Shown here one piece after another: positions 17,697-26,064 of a stretch of 64,000 bases of DNA. The stretch comes from Variovorax sp. 54 (GTDB lineage Bacteria; Pseudomonadota; Gammaproteobacteria; Burkholderiales; Burkholderiaceae_C), in NCBI RefSeq assembly GCF_002754375.1, contig NZ_PEFF01000001.1:4295501-4359500 (forward strand), read 5' to 3'. How positions within the stretch are numbered: the stretch's first letter is position 1; each line of letters opens with the position of its first letter. The notes under the pieces were generated by a model. The model did no database searches, had not been told where the DNA came from, and was given only the letters and a program-made list of their open reading frames with translations. A program made the translations under genes and the position numbers.

Positions 17697-17930
17697 CTAA
17701 CTCGTCGTCTGCTGCTGCGACGTGATGAAAAACCGGATCGGCACCTCCTGCCACACCACCGTGCCGTCATCCGGCGTCGGCTTGAATCGCTACGTGCGAA
17801 CGGTCTCGACAGCCGAGCGGTCCAGCTTGGTGTGGCCGCTCGACTGCTTCACCTCGACGGTCGCCGGCAGGCCGTCCGGCGTGGTGCCTTCATCGGTGTT
17901 CCGCAATCCTTCGGGAGGAGACCCCGGGGC
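17697..17930 (-). pseudogene. Remnant of a TonB C-terminal domain protein
   Basis: Minus-strand translation gives GLPATVEVKQSSGHTKLD, then RSAVETVRT, a stop, and RFKPTPDDGTVVWQEVPIRF, ending at TAG 17697. This is the TonB C-terminal fold pattern (SSG..LD..A...VR.WRF.P). The in-frame TAG at 17790-17792 stands where the family has Trp (TGG), so a single G-to-A change explains the break. The N-terminal part (membrane anchor, Pro-rich spacer) is missing. It fills the otherwise gene-free stretch between the lipoprotein gene and the tct genes. Confidence 0.65.
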
Positions 17931-18025
17931 ATTGTGACCCGCCCGCGTTCCCCACCTTCCCCCCCGGTACGTAGTTCCCCTCGCGGCTTCGTCAGATTCC
18001 GATCAGCTTGCGAAAAGAGCATCGA

Positions 18026-18085
18026 TCCGTCCGGAACTTTCTTCCGGACGGAGACACGCCCGCACCGGTTCTGCCGGTCGCGGGC
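18026..18085 (+). promoter_or_regulatory. Two stem-loops in the leader of the tct genes
   Basis: TCCGTCCGGAA-CTTTC-TTCCGGACGGA is a perfect 11-bp inverted repeat (18026-18052). A second GC-rich hairpin, GCCCGC ACCGG-TTCTG-CCGGT (C) GCGGGC, follows at 18058-18085, 33 nt before the tctB start. Neither is followed by a T tract, so they look like leader structure or operator, not terminators. Confidence 0.45.
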
Positions 18086-18118
18086 GCATTCGAATCACAT
18101 CACACCGTGAGCGTATGA

Positions 18119-18541
18119 ATGAAAAATAGAAACCTTGTCAGAGGTCTGTTCCTCATGGCGATCGCGCTGGGCTTCGGCCTGACCGCGCTGAGCTATCCCA
18201 TCGGCGACTTCAGCCGGGCGGGGCCGGGCCTGTTCCCCGTGATGGTGAGCGGCCTGCTGCTGCTGATCGGCGTGGCCACCGTGGTCCGGTCGTTCGTGGT
18301 GGCGCCGGTGACGTTGAACCTGAACTTCAAGAACATCGGGCTCATCCTGTCGAGCCTGTGCGGATTCGCACTGATCTCGATGTACGTGAACATGATCGCG
18401 GGCATCGTCTTCATGGTGTTCTGTTCGGCCTTCGCGGGCAGCTCCAACTCGTGGGTGCGCAACGTGAAGATATCGGCGGGCCTGATCGCCATGGCGCTGG
18501 CGCTGCAGAAGCTGCTCGGCCTGAACTTGCCGCTTTTCTGA
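18119..18541 (+). CDS. tctB: Tripartite tricarboxylate transporter, small subunit TctB
   Basis: A 140-residue, four-helix membrane protein. The segment SRAGPGLFPVMVSGLLLLIG after the first helix is the hallmark of TctB. It is the small membrane partner of TctA in TTT-family secondary transporters for citrate or other carboxylates. It is followed by tctA after 10 nt. No binding protein TctC gene is adjacent, so the cognate solute receptor must be encoded elsewhere. Confidence 0.88.
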   Translation: MKNRNLVRGLFLMAIALGFGLTALSYPIGDFSRAGPGLFPVMVSGLLLLIGVATVVRSFVVAPVTLNLNFKNIGLILSSLCGFALISMYVNMIAGIVFMVFCSAFAGSSNSWVRNVKISAGLIAMALALQKLLGLNLPLF

Positions 18542-18551
18542 GGTCACGACC

Positions 18552-20075
18552 ATGATGGATGTTCTGAACAACCTGGCGTTCGGTTTCTCGCACGCCCTGA
18601 CGCTCCACAACCTGATGTACTGCGCCATCGGCTGCACGGTGGGCACGCTGGTCGGCCTGCTGCCGGGCCTGGGCCCGCTGGCCACCATCAGCCTGCTGCT
18701 GCCGCTGACGTATTCGATTCCCACCACTGGCGCGCTCATCATGCTGGCCGGCATCTACTACGGTGCGCAGTACGGCGACAGCGTGAGCGCGATCACGATG
18801 AAGATCCCGCATGCCAGCAGCATCGTGGCCTGCATCGACGGCTACGCGATGACGCTGAAAGGCCAGACGGGCCTGGCGCTTTTCACGGCCGGTTTCTCCA
18901 GCTTCATCGGCGGCACGGTCGCGATTTTGGTGCTGTCGTTCCTGGCGCCGACGCTGGGCGAGGTGGCCTTCCTGTTCGGCCCGGCGGACTACGTCGCGAT
19001 GATGCTGGTGGGCTTCGTGTGCGTGAGTTTCGTGACCACGGGCAGCCTGCTGAACGGGCTGGCGATGTGCATGATCGGCGTGCTGCTGGGCACCATCGGC
19101 ACCGACGTGAACAGCGGCATGGCGCGCTTCACGATGGACATGCCGTTCCTGACCGACGGCGTGGGCATCGTGAGCATTGCACTGGGCTGCTTCGGCATCG
19201 CCGAGATCACGAAGAACCTCGACTCGCGTGAAGAACGCTCGCCCTTCAACGGCAAGATCAACCTGATCCCGACCTGGGCGGAGTTCAAGCGGATCATTCC
19301 CAGCGCGCTGCGCGGCAGCGTGGTCGGCTCCATTCTGGGCATCCTGCCCGGCGGCGGCCCGACGATTGCGCAGTTCGCGGCGTATGCGCTCGACAAGAAG
19401 GTCAGCAAGTACAAGCACGAGATCGGCACGGGGTGCATCGAAGGCGTGGCCGGCCAGGCCGCAGCCGACGAGGCGGCTGCGCGCACCAGCTTCATTCCGC
19501 TGATGAGCATCGGCATTCCCGAGAACGCAGTCATGGCGCTGATGCTGGCGGCCTTCATCATCAAGGGCATCCAGCCGGGCCCGAACATGATCGCCAGCCA
19601 CCCCGAGCTGTTCTGGGGCCTGGTGGCCAGCATGTGGATCGGCAACGTGTTCCTGCTGGTGCTGAACGTGCCGCTGGTGCGCTACTGGCTCTCGGTGTTC
19701 AAGATCCCGTACAGCGTGCTGTTCCCGTCGATTTTGTTCTTCTGCTGCATCGGCACCTACAGCGTGAACAACAACCTGCAGGACGTGTTCATCACCGCCG
19801 CGTTCGGCTTCATGGGCTACATGTTCATGCGGCTGGAGCTCGATGCCGCACCGCTCATGCTGGGCTTCATCCTCGGGCCGATGTTGGAGGAGAACTTCCG
19901 CCGCGCAATGCTGCTGAGCCGCGGCAGCTTCGGCACCTTCGTGTCGCGGCCCATCAGCGGCACGCTGCTGGGGCTGGTCGGCATCTTCGTGGTGTGGCAG
20001 TTCGTGGCGTTCGTGCTGCAGGCGCGCAAGAAGAACGGGGCGCCGGCGCCTGTCGCGCTGGAACCGCAAGAGTAG
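18552..20075 (+). CDS. tctA: Tripartite tricarboxylate transporter, large subunit TctA
   Basis: A 507-residue carrier with about 12 membrane segments. Conserved TctA motifs are visible: GLLPGLGPLATISLLLPLTY in the first half, YYGAQYGDSVSAI, and the internal repeat ILGILPGGGPTIAQFAAYALDKK followed by EGVAGQAAADEAAARTSFIPLM. It moves a carboxylate with protons or sodium after delivery by a TctC-type receptor. Substrate cannot be told from sequence. A strong terminator follows 18 nt after the stop. Confidence 0.93.
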   Translation: MMDVLNNLAFGFSHALTLHNLMYCAIGCTVGTLVGLLPGLGPLATISLLLPLTYSIPTTGALIMLAGIYYGAQYGDSVSAITMKIPHASSIVACIDGYAMTLKGQTGLALFTAGFSSFIGGTVAILVLSFLAPTLGEVAFLFGPADYVAMMLVGFVCVSFVTTGSLLNGLAMCMIGVLLGTIGTDVNSGMARFTMDMPFLTDGVGIVSIALGCFGIAEITKNLDSREERSPFNGKINLIPTWAEFKRIIPSALRGSVVGSILGILPGGGPTIAQFAAYALDKKVSKYKHEIGTGCIEGVAGQAAADEAAARTSFIPLMSIGIPENAVMALMLAAFIIKGIQPGPNMIASHPELFWGLVASMWIGNVFLLVLNVPLVRYWLSVFKIPYSVLFPSILFFCCIGTYSVNNNLQDVFITAAFGFMGYMFMRLELDAAPLMLGFILGPMLEENFRRAMLLSRGSFGTFVSRPISGTLLGLVGIFVVWQFVAFVLQARKKNGAPAPVALEPQE

Positions 20076-20093
20076 GTCACGCGACAGGCCCGA

Positions 20094-20122
20094 ACAACGC
20101 CCGCCCCTTCGGCGGGCGTTGT
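20094..20122 (+). terminator. Intrinsic terminator after tctA
   Basis: ACAACGCCCGCC-CCTTC-GGCGGGCGTTGT forms a perfect 12-bp stem with a 5-nt loop followed by CGTTT. It separates tctA from the convergent MocR gene and can serve both directions. Confidence 0.8.
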
Positions 20123-20126
20123 CGTT

Positions 20127-21545
20127 TCAGCTCGCTTCGGCCACCAGCCGCCCCAGCGTCTGCAAGGCCTGCTCGCTGTGCGTGTCCCACGCGTGGCCGT
20201 AGTTGAGCCGCAGGCAGTTCGCGAACGCACGCGTGGCCGAGAAGATCGGGCCGGGCGCGACGCTGATGCCGCGCTCCAGCGCCAGGCGATGGATCTCCAA
20301 CGCATTCACCTGCGGCGGCAGCTCGACCCACAGGAAGTACCCGCCCAACGGCCGCGTGGCGCGCGTGCCCGCCGGAAAGTAATGCCCCACGGCCTGCGCG
20401 AAAGTGGCTTGCTGCATCGCCAGCGTCTGGCGCAGTTTGCGCAGATGCTTGTCGAAGCCGCCCTTCTCGAGGTAGTCGGCCAGCGCCAGCTGCGCGGGCA
20501 CCGAGGTGCTGAGCGTGGTCGTGAGCTTTTGCCGCGCCACCTTGCGCGCGAAGCGCCCGGCCGAGGCCCAGCCGATGCGGTAGCCGGGGGCGAGGCTCTT
20601 CGAAAACGACGAGCAGTGCAGCACCAGCCCCTGCGTGTCGAAGGCCTTGGCGGGCGGCGGGCGGCGTTCGCCGAAGTAGAGCTCGGCGTACACGTCGTCC
20701 TCGATGAGCGGCAGCTCGTGCCGGGCGAGCAGTTCGACCAGCGCCTTCTTCTTCGCGTCGGGCATCAGGCTGCCGAGCGGGTTCTGGAAGGTGGTCATGA
20801 GCCAGCAGGCGGTCGGCTGGTGCGCGGCGATGGCCTGCGCCAGCGCGTCGAGGTCGATGCCTTCGCCCGGGTGCGTCGGCACCTCGATGGCGCGCAGGCC
20901 CATGCGTTCGAGCGCCTGCAGCGCGGCATAGAAGGTGGGCGACTCGACGATCACCGCGTCGCCCGGCCGCGTGACGGCCGAGAGGCAGAGGTTGAGCGCT
21001 TCGAGCGCGCCGTTGGTGACGACGATTTCCTCGGCCGGCACGGGCAGGCCGTCGGCCAGGTAGCGCAGCGCGATCTGCCGGCGCAACGCCGCGCTGCCGG
21101 GCGTGAGGTCGTCCACGGTGCGCCACGGGTCGAGCGACTTGGCGCTGGCCGCCATGAACTGGCCCAGCCGCGCCAGCGGAAACAGCAGCGGGCTCGGAAA
21201 GGCCGAGCCGAAGGGCACGACCTGGCGCGACATGCTGGCTTCGAGGATGTCGAACACCTGGTCGCTCACGTCGAGCGCGCGCGGGCCTTCGGCGGGGCGC
21301 GAGGTGAGGGTGGTTTCGGGCGGCGCGTCGCGCAGGCCGCCGCCGGCCACGTAGTAGCCCGAGCGGTCGCGCGCGCGCACGAGGCCGCGCGCTTCCAGCA
21401 GGTAGTAGGCTTGGAACACGGTGGAGGCGCTCACGCCGCGGCTGCTGCCCGTGTGGCGCACGGAGGGCAGGCGGTCGCCGGTCTTGAGGGTGCCGTTGCG
21501 GATCGAGGCCTCGATGTCCGAGGCCAGGGCTTCATAACGCTTCAT
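20127..21545 (-). CDS. MocR-type (GntR/aminotransferase) transcription regulator
   Basis: A 472-residue fusion of an N-terminal GntR winged helix (KTGDRLPSVR, GVSASTVFQAYYLLEARGLV, residues about 20-57) and a C-terminal fold-type I aminotransferase domain. The PLP lysine is Lys316 in HCSSFSKSLAPGYRIGW; the segment TTFQNPLGS is the substrate/cofactor loop. MocR proteins sense PLP or amino compounds. It diverges from the cytochrome cluster (109 bp between) and is convergent with tctA; which unit it controls is not evident. Confidence 0.92.
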   Translation of the reverse strand: MKRYEALASDIEASIRNGTLKTGDRLPSVRHTGSSRGVSASTVFQAYYLLEARGLVRARDRSGYYVAGGGLRDAPPETTLTSRPAEGPRALDVSDQVFDILEASMSRQVVPFGSAFPSPLLFPLARLGQFMAASAKSLDPWRTVDDLTPGSAALRRQIALRYLADGLPVPAEEIVVTNGALEALNLCLSAVTRPGDAVIVESPTFYAALQALERMGLRAIEVPTHPGEGIDLDALAQAIAAHQPTACWLMTTFQNPLGSLMPDAKKKALVELLARHELPLIEDDVYAELYFGERRPPPAKAFDTQGLVLHCSSFSKSLAPGYRIGWASAGRFARKVARQKLTTTLSTSVPAQLALADYLEKGGFDKHLRKLRQTLAMQQATFAQAVGHYFPAGTRATRPLGGYFLWVELPPQVNALEIHRLALERGISVAPGPIFSATRAFANCLRLNYGHAWDTHSEQALQTLGRLVAEAS

Positions 21546-21655
21546 CGGGGCTTCGTCAGTGGGCCGTTGTCATTCGCGGGGACTCTAATCTGATATGGTG
21601 AATCGAGCTGGATCTGCATCTGTTTTTTTTGACCCGTTTGCGCGACAGTGGAGCC

Positions 21656-21844
21656 ATGTTCAATCTGATGCGCGCGGTGCGCGCCGTACTCTGGAGCTTC
21701 ATCGGGCTGGGCGGCCGCCGGGCCGACGCCGACAAGCGGACCGCCCAACTGGGCATCCTGCCGCTGATCGGCGTGGGCCTGTGCATGGCCCTGCTGCTGA
21801 TCGCGGGCCTGCTGGCCCTGGCGCATTTCGCGGCAGGCACGTGA
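21656..21844 (+). CDS. DUF2970 family small membrane protein
   Basis: A 62-residue protein with an amphipathic N terminus (AVRAVLWSFIGLGGRR) and one C-terminal membrane helix, matching the DUF2970 pattern. This family is often found with terminal oxidase and cytochrome genes in betaproteobacteria. Its stop overlaps the next start by one base, coupling it to the cytochrome c genes. Confidence 0.75.
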   Translation: MFNLMRAVRAVLWSFIGLGGRRADADKRTAQLGILPLIGVGLCMALLLIAGLLALAHFAAGT

Positions 21845-22569
21845 TGAAGGCCGTGCTCCATCGCGCAGCGCTGGCCCTGGCGCTGCTGTTGCCGCTCGCG
21901 CCCGCCATGACGCGCGCAGCCACCACCACCGTGCCCGACACCATCGAGCAGCGCGTGGCCGCCTGCATCGCCTGCCACGGGCGCGAGGGCGCCACCACCA
22001 ATGCCGGCTTCTTTCCGCGCCTGGCGGGCAAGCCGGCGGGCTATCTGTTCAACCAGCTCGTGAGTTTTCGCGACGGGCGCCGCTTCAACAGCGACATGAC
22101 CTACATGGTCCAGCACCTGTCGGACGACTACCTGCGCGAGATGGCCGACTACTTCGCGAACCTGTCGCTGCCGTACGCGGCGATTTCGCCGCAGAGCGAC
22201 GCCTCGCCCGAGCAACTGCGGCGTGGCCGCCAACTGGCGCTCGAAGGCGATGCAGCGCGCCAGATCCCGGCCTGCGTGCAGTGCCACGGCGCCGCGCTCA
22301 CGGGCGTGCAGCCGGCCATTCCGGGCCTGCTGGGCCTGCCGCGCTTGTACGTGTCGTCGCAGCTCGGCGCCTGGCTCACCAAGGAGCGCCACGCACCCGC
22401 GCCCGACTGCATGGCGCAGATCGGCCAGCGCATGACCACCGCCGACATCAACGCCGTGGCCAGCTGGCTGGCCGTGCAGCCGATGCCGGCCGACACCCGC
22501 CCGGCCGCCTCGCTGCCCGCACCGTTGCCCGTCACCTGCGGCGGCATGCCCACCGCAGCGAAACCCTGA
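21844..22569 (+). CDS. Diheme c-type cytochrome (c4-like)
   Basis: A 241-residue secreted cytochrome with a signal peptide (ALALLLPLAPAMTRA) and two heme-binding CxxCH motifs, CIACH near residue 40 and CVQCH near residue 145, giving the two-domain arrangement of cytochrome c4. Distal Met ligands are probable. It accepts or passes electrons in the periplasm. It forms a unit with the DUF2970 gene before it and the triheme cytochrome 7 nt after it. Confidence 0.88.
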   Translation: MKAVLHRAALALALLLPLAPAMTRAATTTVPDTIEQRVAACIACHGREGATTNAGFFPRLAGKPAGYLFNQLVSFRDGRRFNSDMTYMVQHLSDDYLREMADYFANLSLPYAAISPQSDASPEQLRRGRQLALEGDAARQIPACVQCHGAALTGVQPAIPGLLGLPRLYVSSQLGAWLTKERHAPAPDCMAQIGQRMTTADINAVASWLAVQPMPADTRPAASLPAPLPVTCGGMPTAAKP

Positions 22570-22576
22570 GAACCCG

Positions 22577-23875
22577 ATGACCGCGCGATTGAGACATTTC
22601 GGCTGGGCCCTGCTGGGCCTGGTCACCCTGGCGGCCGTGTTGGCCGGCGTCGTGGGGGCGCTGAACCTGCGCGGCGAAGACCCGCTGCCCGAACGCGCCG
22701 AAGCCTTCGACGCCACGCCGCAACTGGTCGAGCGCGGGCGCTACCTCGCGCTGGCGGGCAACTGCGCCGGCTGCCACACCACGCGCGGCGGCCAGCCCTA
22801 CGCGGGCGGCGTGCCGCTCGAAACGCCGTTCGGCACCATCTACGCGACCAACCTCACGCCCGATGCGACGCACGGCATCGGCGGCTGGAGCAGCGCGCAC
22901 TTCTGGCGCGCCATGCACAACGGCCGCAGCAAGGACGGGCGCCTGCTGTACCCGGCCTTCCCGTACCCGAACTTCACGCAGGTCACGCGCGAAGACTCCG
23001 ATGCCCTCTACGCCTACCTGCGCAGCGTGGCGCCGGCCGCCACGGAAAACCAGGCGCACCGCCTGCGCTTTCCGTACGACACGCAGGCCGCGCTCGCGGT
23101 GTGGCGCGCGCTCTCGTTCAAGCCGCAACCCTTCGTGGCGAACGCGAACAAGCCGGCCGAATGGAATCGCGGCGCCTACCTGGTGGGCGGGCTGGGCCAC
23201 TGCATCGCCTGCCACGGCAGTCGCAATTCGCTGGGCGCGACCGAAACCAAGCTCGGGCTCTCGGGCGGCCTGATCGCGGTGGAGAACTGGTATGCGCCGT
23301 CGCTGGCCGATCCGCACGAAGCGGGCGTGGCCGACTGGCCTGCGGCCGATGTCGTGGCGCTGCTCAAGTCCGGCACCGCCCCGCGCGGCTCGGTGATGGG
23401 CCCGATGGCCGACGTCGTGTTCCGCAGTACGCAGTACCTGAGCGACGCCGACCTGGGCGCGATGGCGATCTACCTGAAGGACCTGCCCGAGGCGGTGAAG
23501 CAGGACGCGCCAGAAGCAACGAAGGCGCCCGCCGCCCCGCTGCGGCGCGACGCCGGCGCGATGGTGCGCGGCGCCAAAATCTACGACCAGCGCTGCGCCT
23601 ACTGCCACGGCGACCAGGGCCAGGGCGCGGCCGGCGCCTACCCGCCGCTCGCGGGCAACCGCGCGGTGACGATGGCGCGGCCCACCAACCTGATCCAGGT
23701 GGTCGCGCACGGCGGCTTCCTGCCCGCGACGGCCGGCAACCCGCGCCCCTACGGCATGCCGCCGTTCGGGCACGCGCTCGACGCCACCGAGGTGGCCGAG
23801 GTGCTCACCTACATCCGCGGCGCGTGGGGCAACAACGCCGCGCCGGTCACGCAGCTGGACACGATGCGGCGCTGA
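22577..23875 (+). CDS. Triheme c-type cytochrome, dehydrogenase subunit type
   Basis: A 432-residue protein with an N-terminal signal anchor (WALLGLVTLAAVLAGVVGAL) and three CxxCH motifs: CAGCH, CIACH and CAYCH, the spacing seen in the membrane cytochrome subunit of alcohol, aldehyde or gluconate dehydrogenases. PFGTIYATNLTPD after the first heme is typical of that subunit. No molybdenum, flavin or quinoprotein dehydrogenase subunit lies next to it, so its electron donor is unknown; the diheme cytochrome before it is the likely partner. Confidence 0.87.
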   Translation: MTARLRHFGWALLGLVTLAAVLAGVVGALNLRGEDPLPERAEAFDATPQLVERGRYLALAGNCAGCHTTRGGQPYAGGVPLETPFGTIYATNLTPDATHGIGGWSSAHFWRAMHNGRSKDGRLLYPAFPYPNFTQVTREDSDALYAYLRSVAPAATENQAHRLRFPYDTQAALAVWRALSFKPQPFVANANKPAEWNRGAYLVGGLGHCIACHGSRNSLGATETKLGLSGGLIAVENWYAPSLADPHEAGVADWPAADVVALLKSGTAPRGSVMGPMADVVFRSTQYLSDADLGAMAIYLKDLPEAVKQDAPEATKAPAAPLRRDAGAMVRGAKIYDQRCAYCHGDQGQGAAGAYPPLAGNRAVTMARPTNLIQVVAHGGFLPATAGNPRPYGMPPFGHALDATEVAEVLTYIRGAWGNNAAPVTQLDTMRR

Positions 23876-23893
23876 GCGGCGCTCGCGCCTTCT

Positions 23894-25903
23894 TCAGATG
23901 TTCGTGCTCGAAGGGATGCGGCTCGGCAGCAGGTGCTCGTAGGGCCGTGTGCGCGCGGTGTTGCGCTGGCGGATGGTGGCTTCGATGCCGACCAGCGCGG
24001 TGCGAAAGCGCTCCAGCGGCCCGCCTTGCCCGGCGATGGCCGGGTCGAGCAGCACCGGCAGGTGCGGGAACACGTTGTCCTTGTACTCGCCCAGCGGCCG
24101 GTAGTACACGCCGCCCAGGATGTGGAACAGCAGGATCTGCTCCTGCGCCGCCAGCCGTGACGGCAGCATCTGCGACCAGCTCGTCTCGCTCTGCCCCGCG
24201 ATGCTCGTCGGCGCCGGCACGCCGCCCGCGCCTGCGCTGAAGGGCGCATAGGTCATCACCGAATACTGCGGGAAGTTCACGGCCGCATGCTGCGCGCTGG
24301 CGTTGAAGATGATCGCGGTCAGCACGTCGATCAGCTGCGTGCGCGTGGTGATCGGCCGGAAGCCGTGCACCTTGCCGCTGGTCGCGAGCTCGGTGGCCCA
24401 GGCCTTGAGCTCGTAGTCGCCGGTCACGTCGCCGTCGCTCAGGTAGTAGGCGGCCACGTAGTCGCCCACCCATTGCGCGATGGCGTGCCACACCAGCAGT
24501 GCGTCGTCGCGGTACGGGTAGTCGGGCAGGGCCGCCGTGTCGTCCACGCCGCGCGTGCGCAGGTCGTTGGGCAGCACCATGCGGTCGTAGAAGCCGTAGG
24601 CCAACCGGTCGCGGCCGCACTGCTGCTGCAGCGTCTCGATGGGCGCGGCAAGAATCACGTCGCCTGTCGTCAGCGGCGCCATGATGATCAGCGTCGCGAA
24701 CTCGTTGATGAACATCGCGCCCTCTAGGTGCGGCGACAGCAGCCGGCTCAGCGGATGCGCGGTCGCGAACTGGCGCTGCGTGGCCATCGCGAAGGCTTCC
24801 GACATCAGGTGCGTGCGGCCCAGGTGCACGAACATCTCGTGGTAGTTGAAGTCGGCCACCTGCACGGCGGTCTTGGCCGATTGCCAGGCCCAGTAGGCCT
24901 GCGCGTTGGCCGTGTCGTCCACGCGCAGGAAGATCGGACTCAGCGTCGGGTCCTGTCCGCACTGGATCGCGACCGGCACCAGCGAGCGGCCGGTCTTCGG
25001 CCGCGCGAACAAGGCAATGGGCGCGTGGATGTAGGCCGTGCCCGTGAGCGGCTTGCTCACCGGGCCCGTGGGCGCCATGTCGCCCAGGCCCTCGTAGTCG
25101 AGCAGGTAGAGCCGGCCCGACGCGGCCGCCTCGGCAAGGCTGTCGCCGGCGCCCATCACCTGGCGGTACTGCGCATCGGCGAGCGGAAACTTCGTCGGCA
25201 GCGCCGTCGCGCGCTGGATCAGCATCGGGTTGGGCCCGGCCACGCGCATGGCCGCGAACAGGTCGTTGTCGTGCAGCAGCTGTGAGAGGGCGGGCTTCTC
25301 GATGGTGACGAACAGCGCGTCGTACTGTGCCACCGTCTTCGGTCCGTTCAGCGCGCCCAGCGGGCCTTGCGACAGCAGGTCGTGGTGGATCTGCTTGAGC
25401 TGCGTGGCGATGTCGCCCGCTGTGCCCGTGAGCGTGCCCAGCAGGTTCAGCACCGCGGCCGGCAGTGTGGCCAGCCCGCCGTTGGCGGCCAGCAGCTGCT
25501 CGAAACTGGCCTGCAGGCCGGCCAGGCGCGTGCGCAGGTTGTCGAGCGACTGCAGGCTGCCCGAGGCCAGCGCGCTGGTGGCGAACGAGGCCGCGAAATT
25601 GGTGACGGCCTCCAGGGCCTTGGCGATGGTCTTGAGCTGGTGCTCCAGCGCCGGCAGCTCGGTGGGAGGCAGCACCGCGCCCATCGGCACGCCGGCCAGG
25701 TTGATGTGCGATTCGGTCCAGAGGTAGGCCGTCTGCCGCCCCACCAGTTCGAGCCGCCGCAAGGTGGCGCTGATCGGGTCGATCTTCTGCGGCAGCGTGG
25801 GCTTGAGCACCGGCAGGGCCGCCGAGGCGGTGGAGGTCTTGCCGGCCAGCAGGCCCAGGCCGCCCGCCGAGGCGGACCATTTGAGGATGTCTCTGCGCTT
25901 CAT
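23894..25903 (-). CDS. Tat-exported bacterial lipoxygenase
   Basis: A 669-residue protein beginning MKRRDILKWSASAGG, a twin-arginine signal. The iron site of lipoxygenases is complete: His360 and His365 in HEMFVHLGRTHLMSE, His539 and Asn543 in NASAQHAAVNFPQY, and the C-terminal Ile669 (protein ends STNI), which is the fifth protein ligand. QFATAHPLSRLLSPHL and MFINEF also follow the family. The enzyme would dioxygenate polyunsaturated fatty acids outside the cytoplasm. There is no N-terminal PLAT domain; an alpha-helical insert (about residues 80-180) occupies that region, as in Pseudomonas-type enzymes. A 30-bp palindrome lies 53 nt upstream. Monocistronic and convergent with the cytochrome genes. 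Confidence 0.92.
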   Translation of the reverse strand: MKRRDILKWSASAGGLGLLAGKTSTASAALPVLKPTLPQKIDPISATLRRLELVGRQTAYLWTESHINLAGVPMGAVLPPTELPALEHQLKTIAKALEAVTNFAASFATSALASGSLQSLDNLRTRLAGLQASFEQLLAANGGLATLPAAVLNLLGTLTGTAGDIATQLKQIHHDLLSQGPLGALNGPKTVAQYDALFVTIEKPALSQLLHDNDLFAAMRVAGPNPMLIQRATALPTKFPLADAQYRQVMGAGDSLAEAAASGRLYLLDYEGLGDMAPTGPVSKPLTGTAYIHAPIALFARPKTGRSLVPVAIQCGQDPTLSPIFLRVDDTANAQAYWAWQSAKTAVQVADFNYHEMFVHLGRTHLMSEAFAMATQRQFATAHPLSRLLSPHLEGAMFINEFATLIIMAPLTTGDVILAAPIETLQQQCGRDRLAYGFYDRMVLPNDLRTRGVDDTAALPDYPYRDDALLVWHAIAQWVGDYVAAYYLSDGDVTGDYELKAWATELATSGKVHGFRPITTRTQLIDVLTAIIFNASAQHAAVNFPQYSVMTYAPFSAGAGGVPAPTSIAGQSETSWSQMLPSRLAAQEQILLFHILGGVYYRPLGEYKDNVFPHLPVLLDPAIAGQGGPLERFRTALVGIEATIRQRNTARTRPYEHLLPSRIPSSTNI

Positions 25904-25955
25904 CGGAAATTTCCCTGTCGTTATGCATCTTGGGAAGGCCGACGGGGTGTCCCGT

Positions 25956-25985
25956 CACCAAATAGAACGCTCGTTCTATTTGGTG
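25956..25985. promoter_or_regulatory. 30-bp perfect palindrome upstream of the lipoxygenase gene
   Basis: Left arm CACCAAATAGAACG (25956-25969), a CT spacer and its exact reverse complement (25972-25985). The inner GAACG-CT-CGTTC resembles operators of TetR-family repressors. It lies 53-82 nt upstream of the lipoxygenase start, where it would overlap the promoter. No TetR gene is present in the window. Confidence 0.65.
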
Positions 25986-26064
25986 GGCGGATTCTGCGGA
26001 GGGGCTCTGGCGTTGGCAATGAGGGTTGGTGCCTACCTCGAAGGTGCTCACCCGGCAGGGGCTC

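Noticed and set aside
21595..21843. N-terminal extension of the diheme cytochrome.
   Set aside because: It covers the DUF2970 gene in another frame; the signal peptide begins at ATG 21844.
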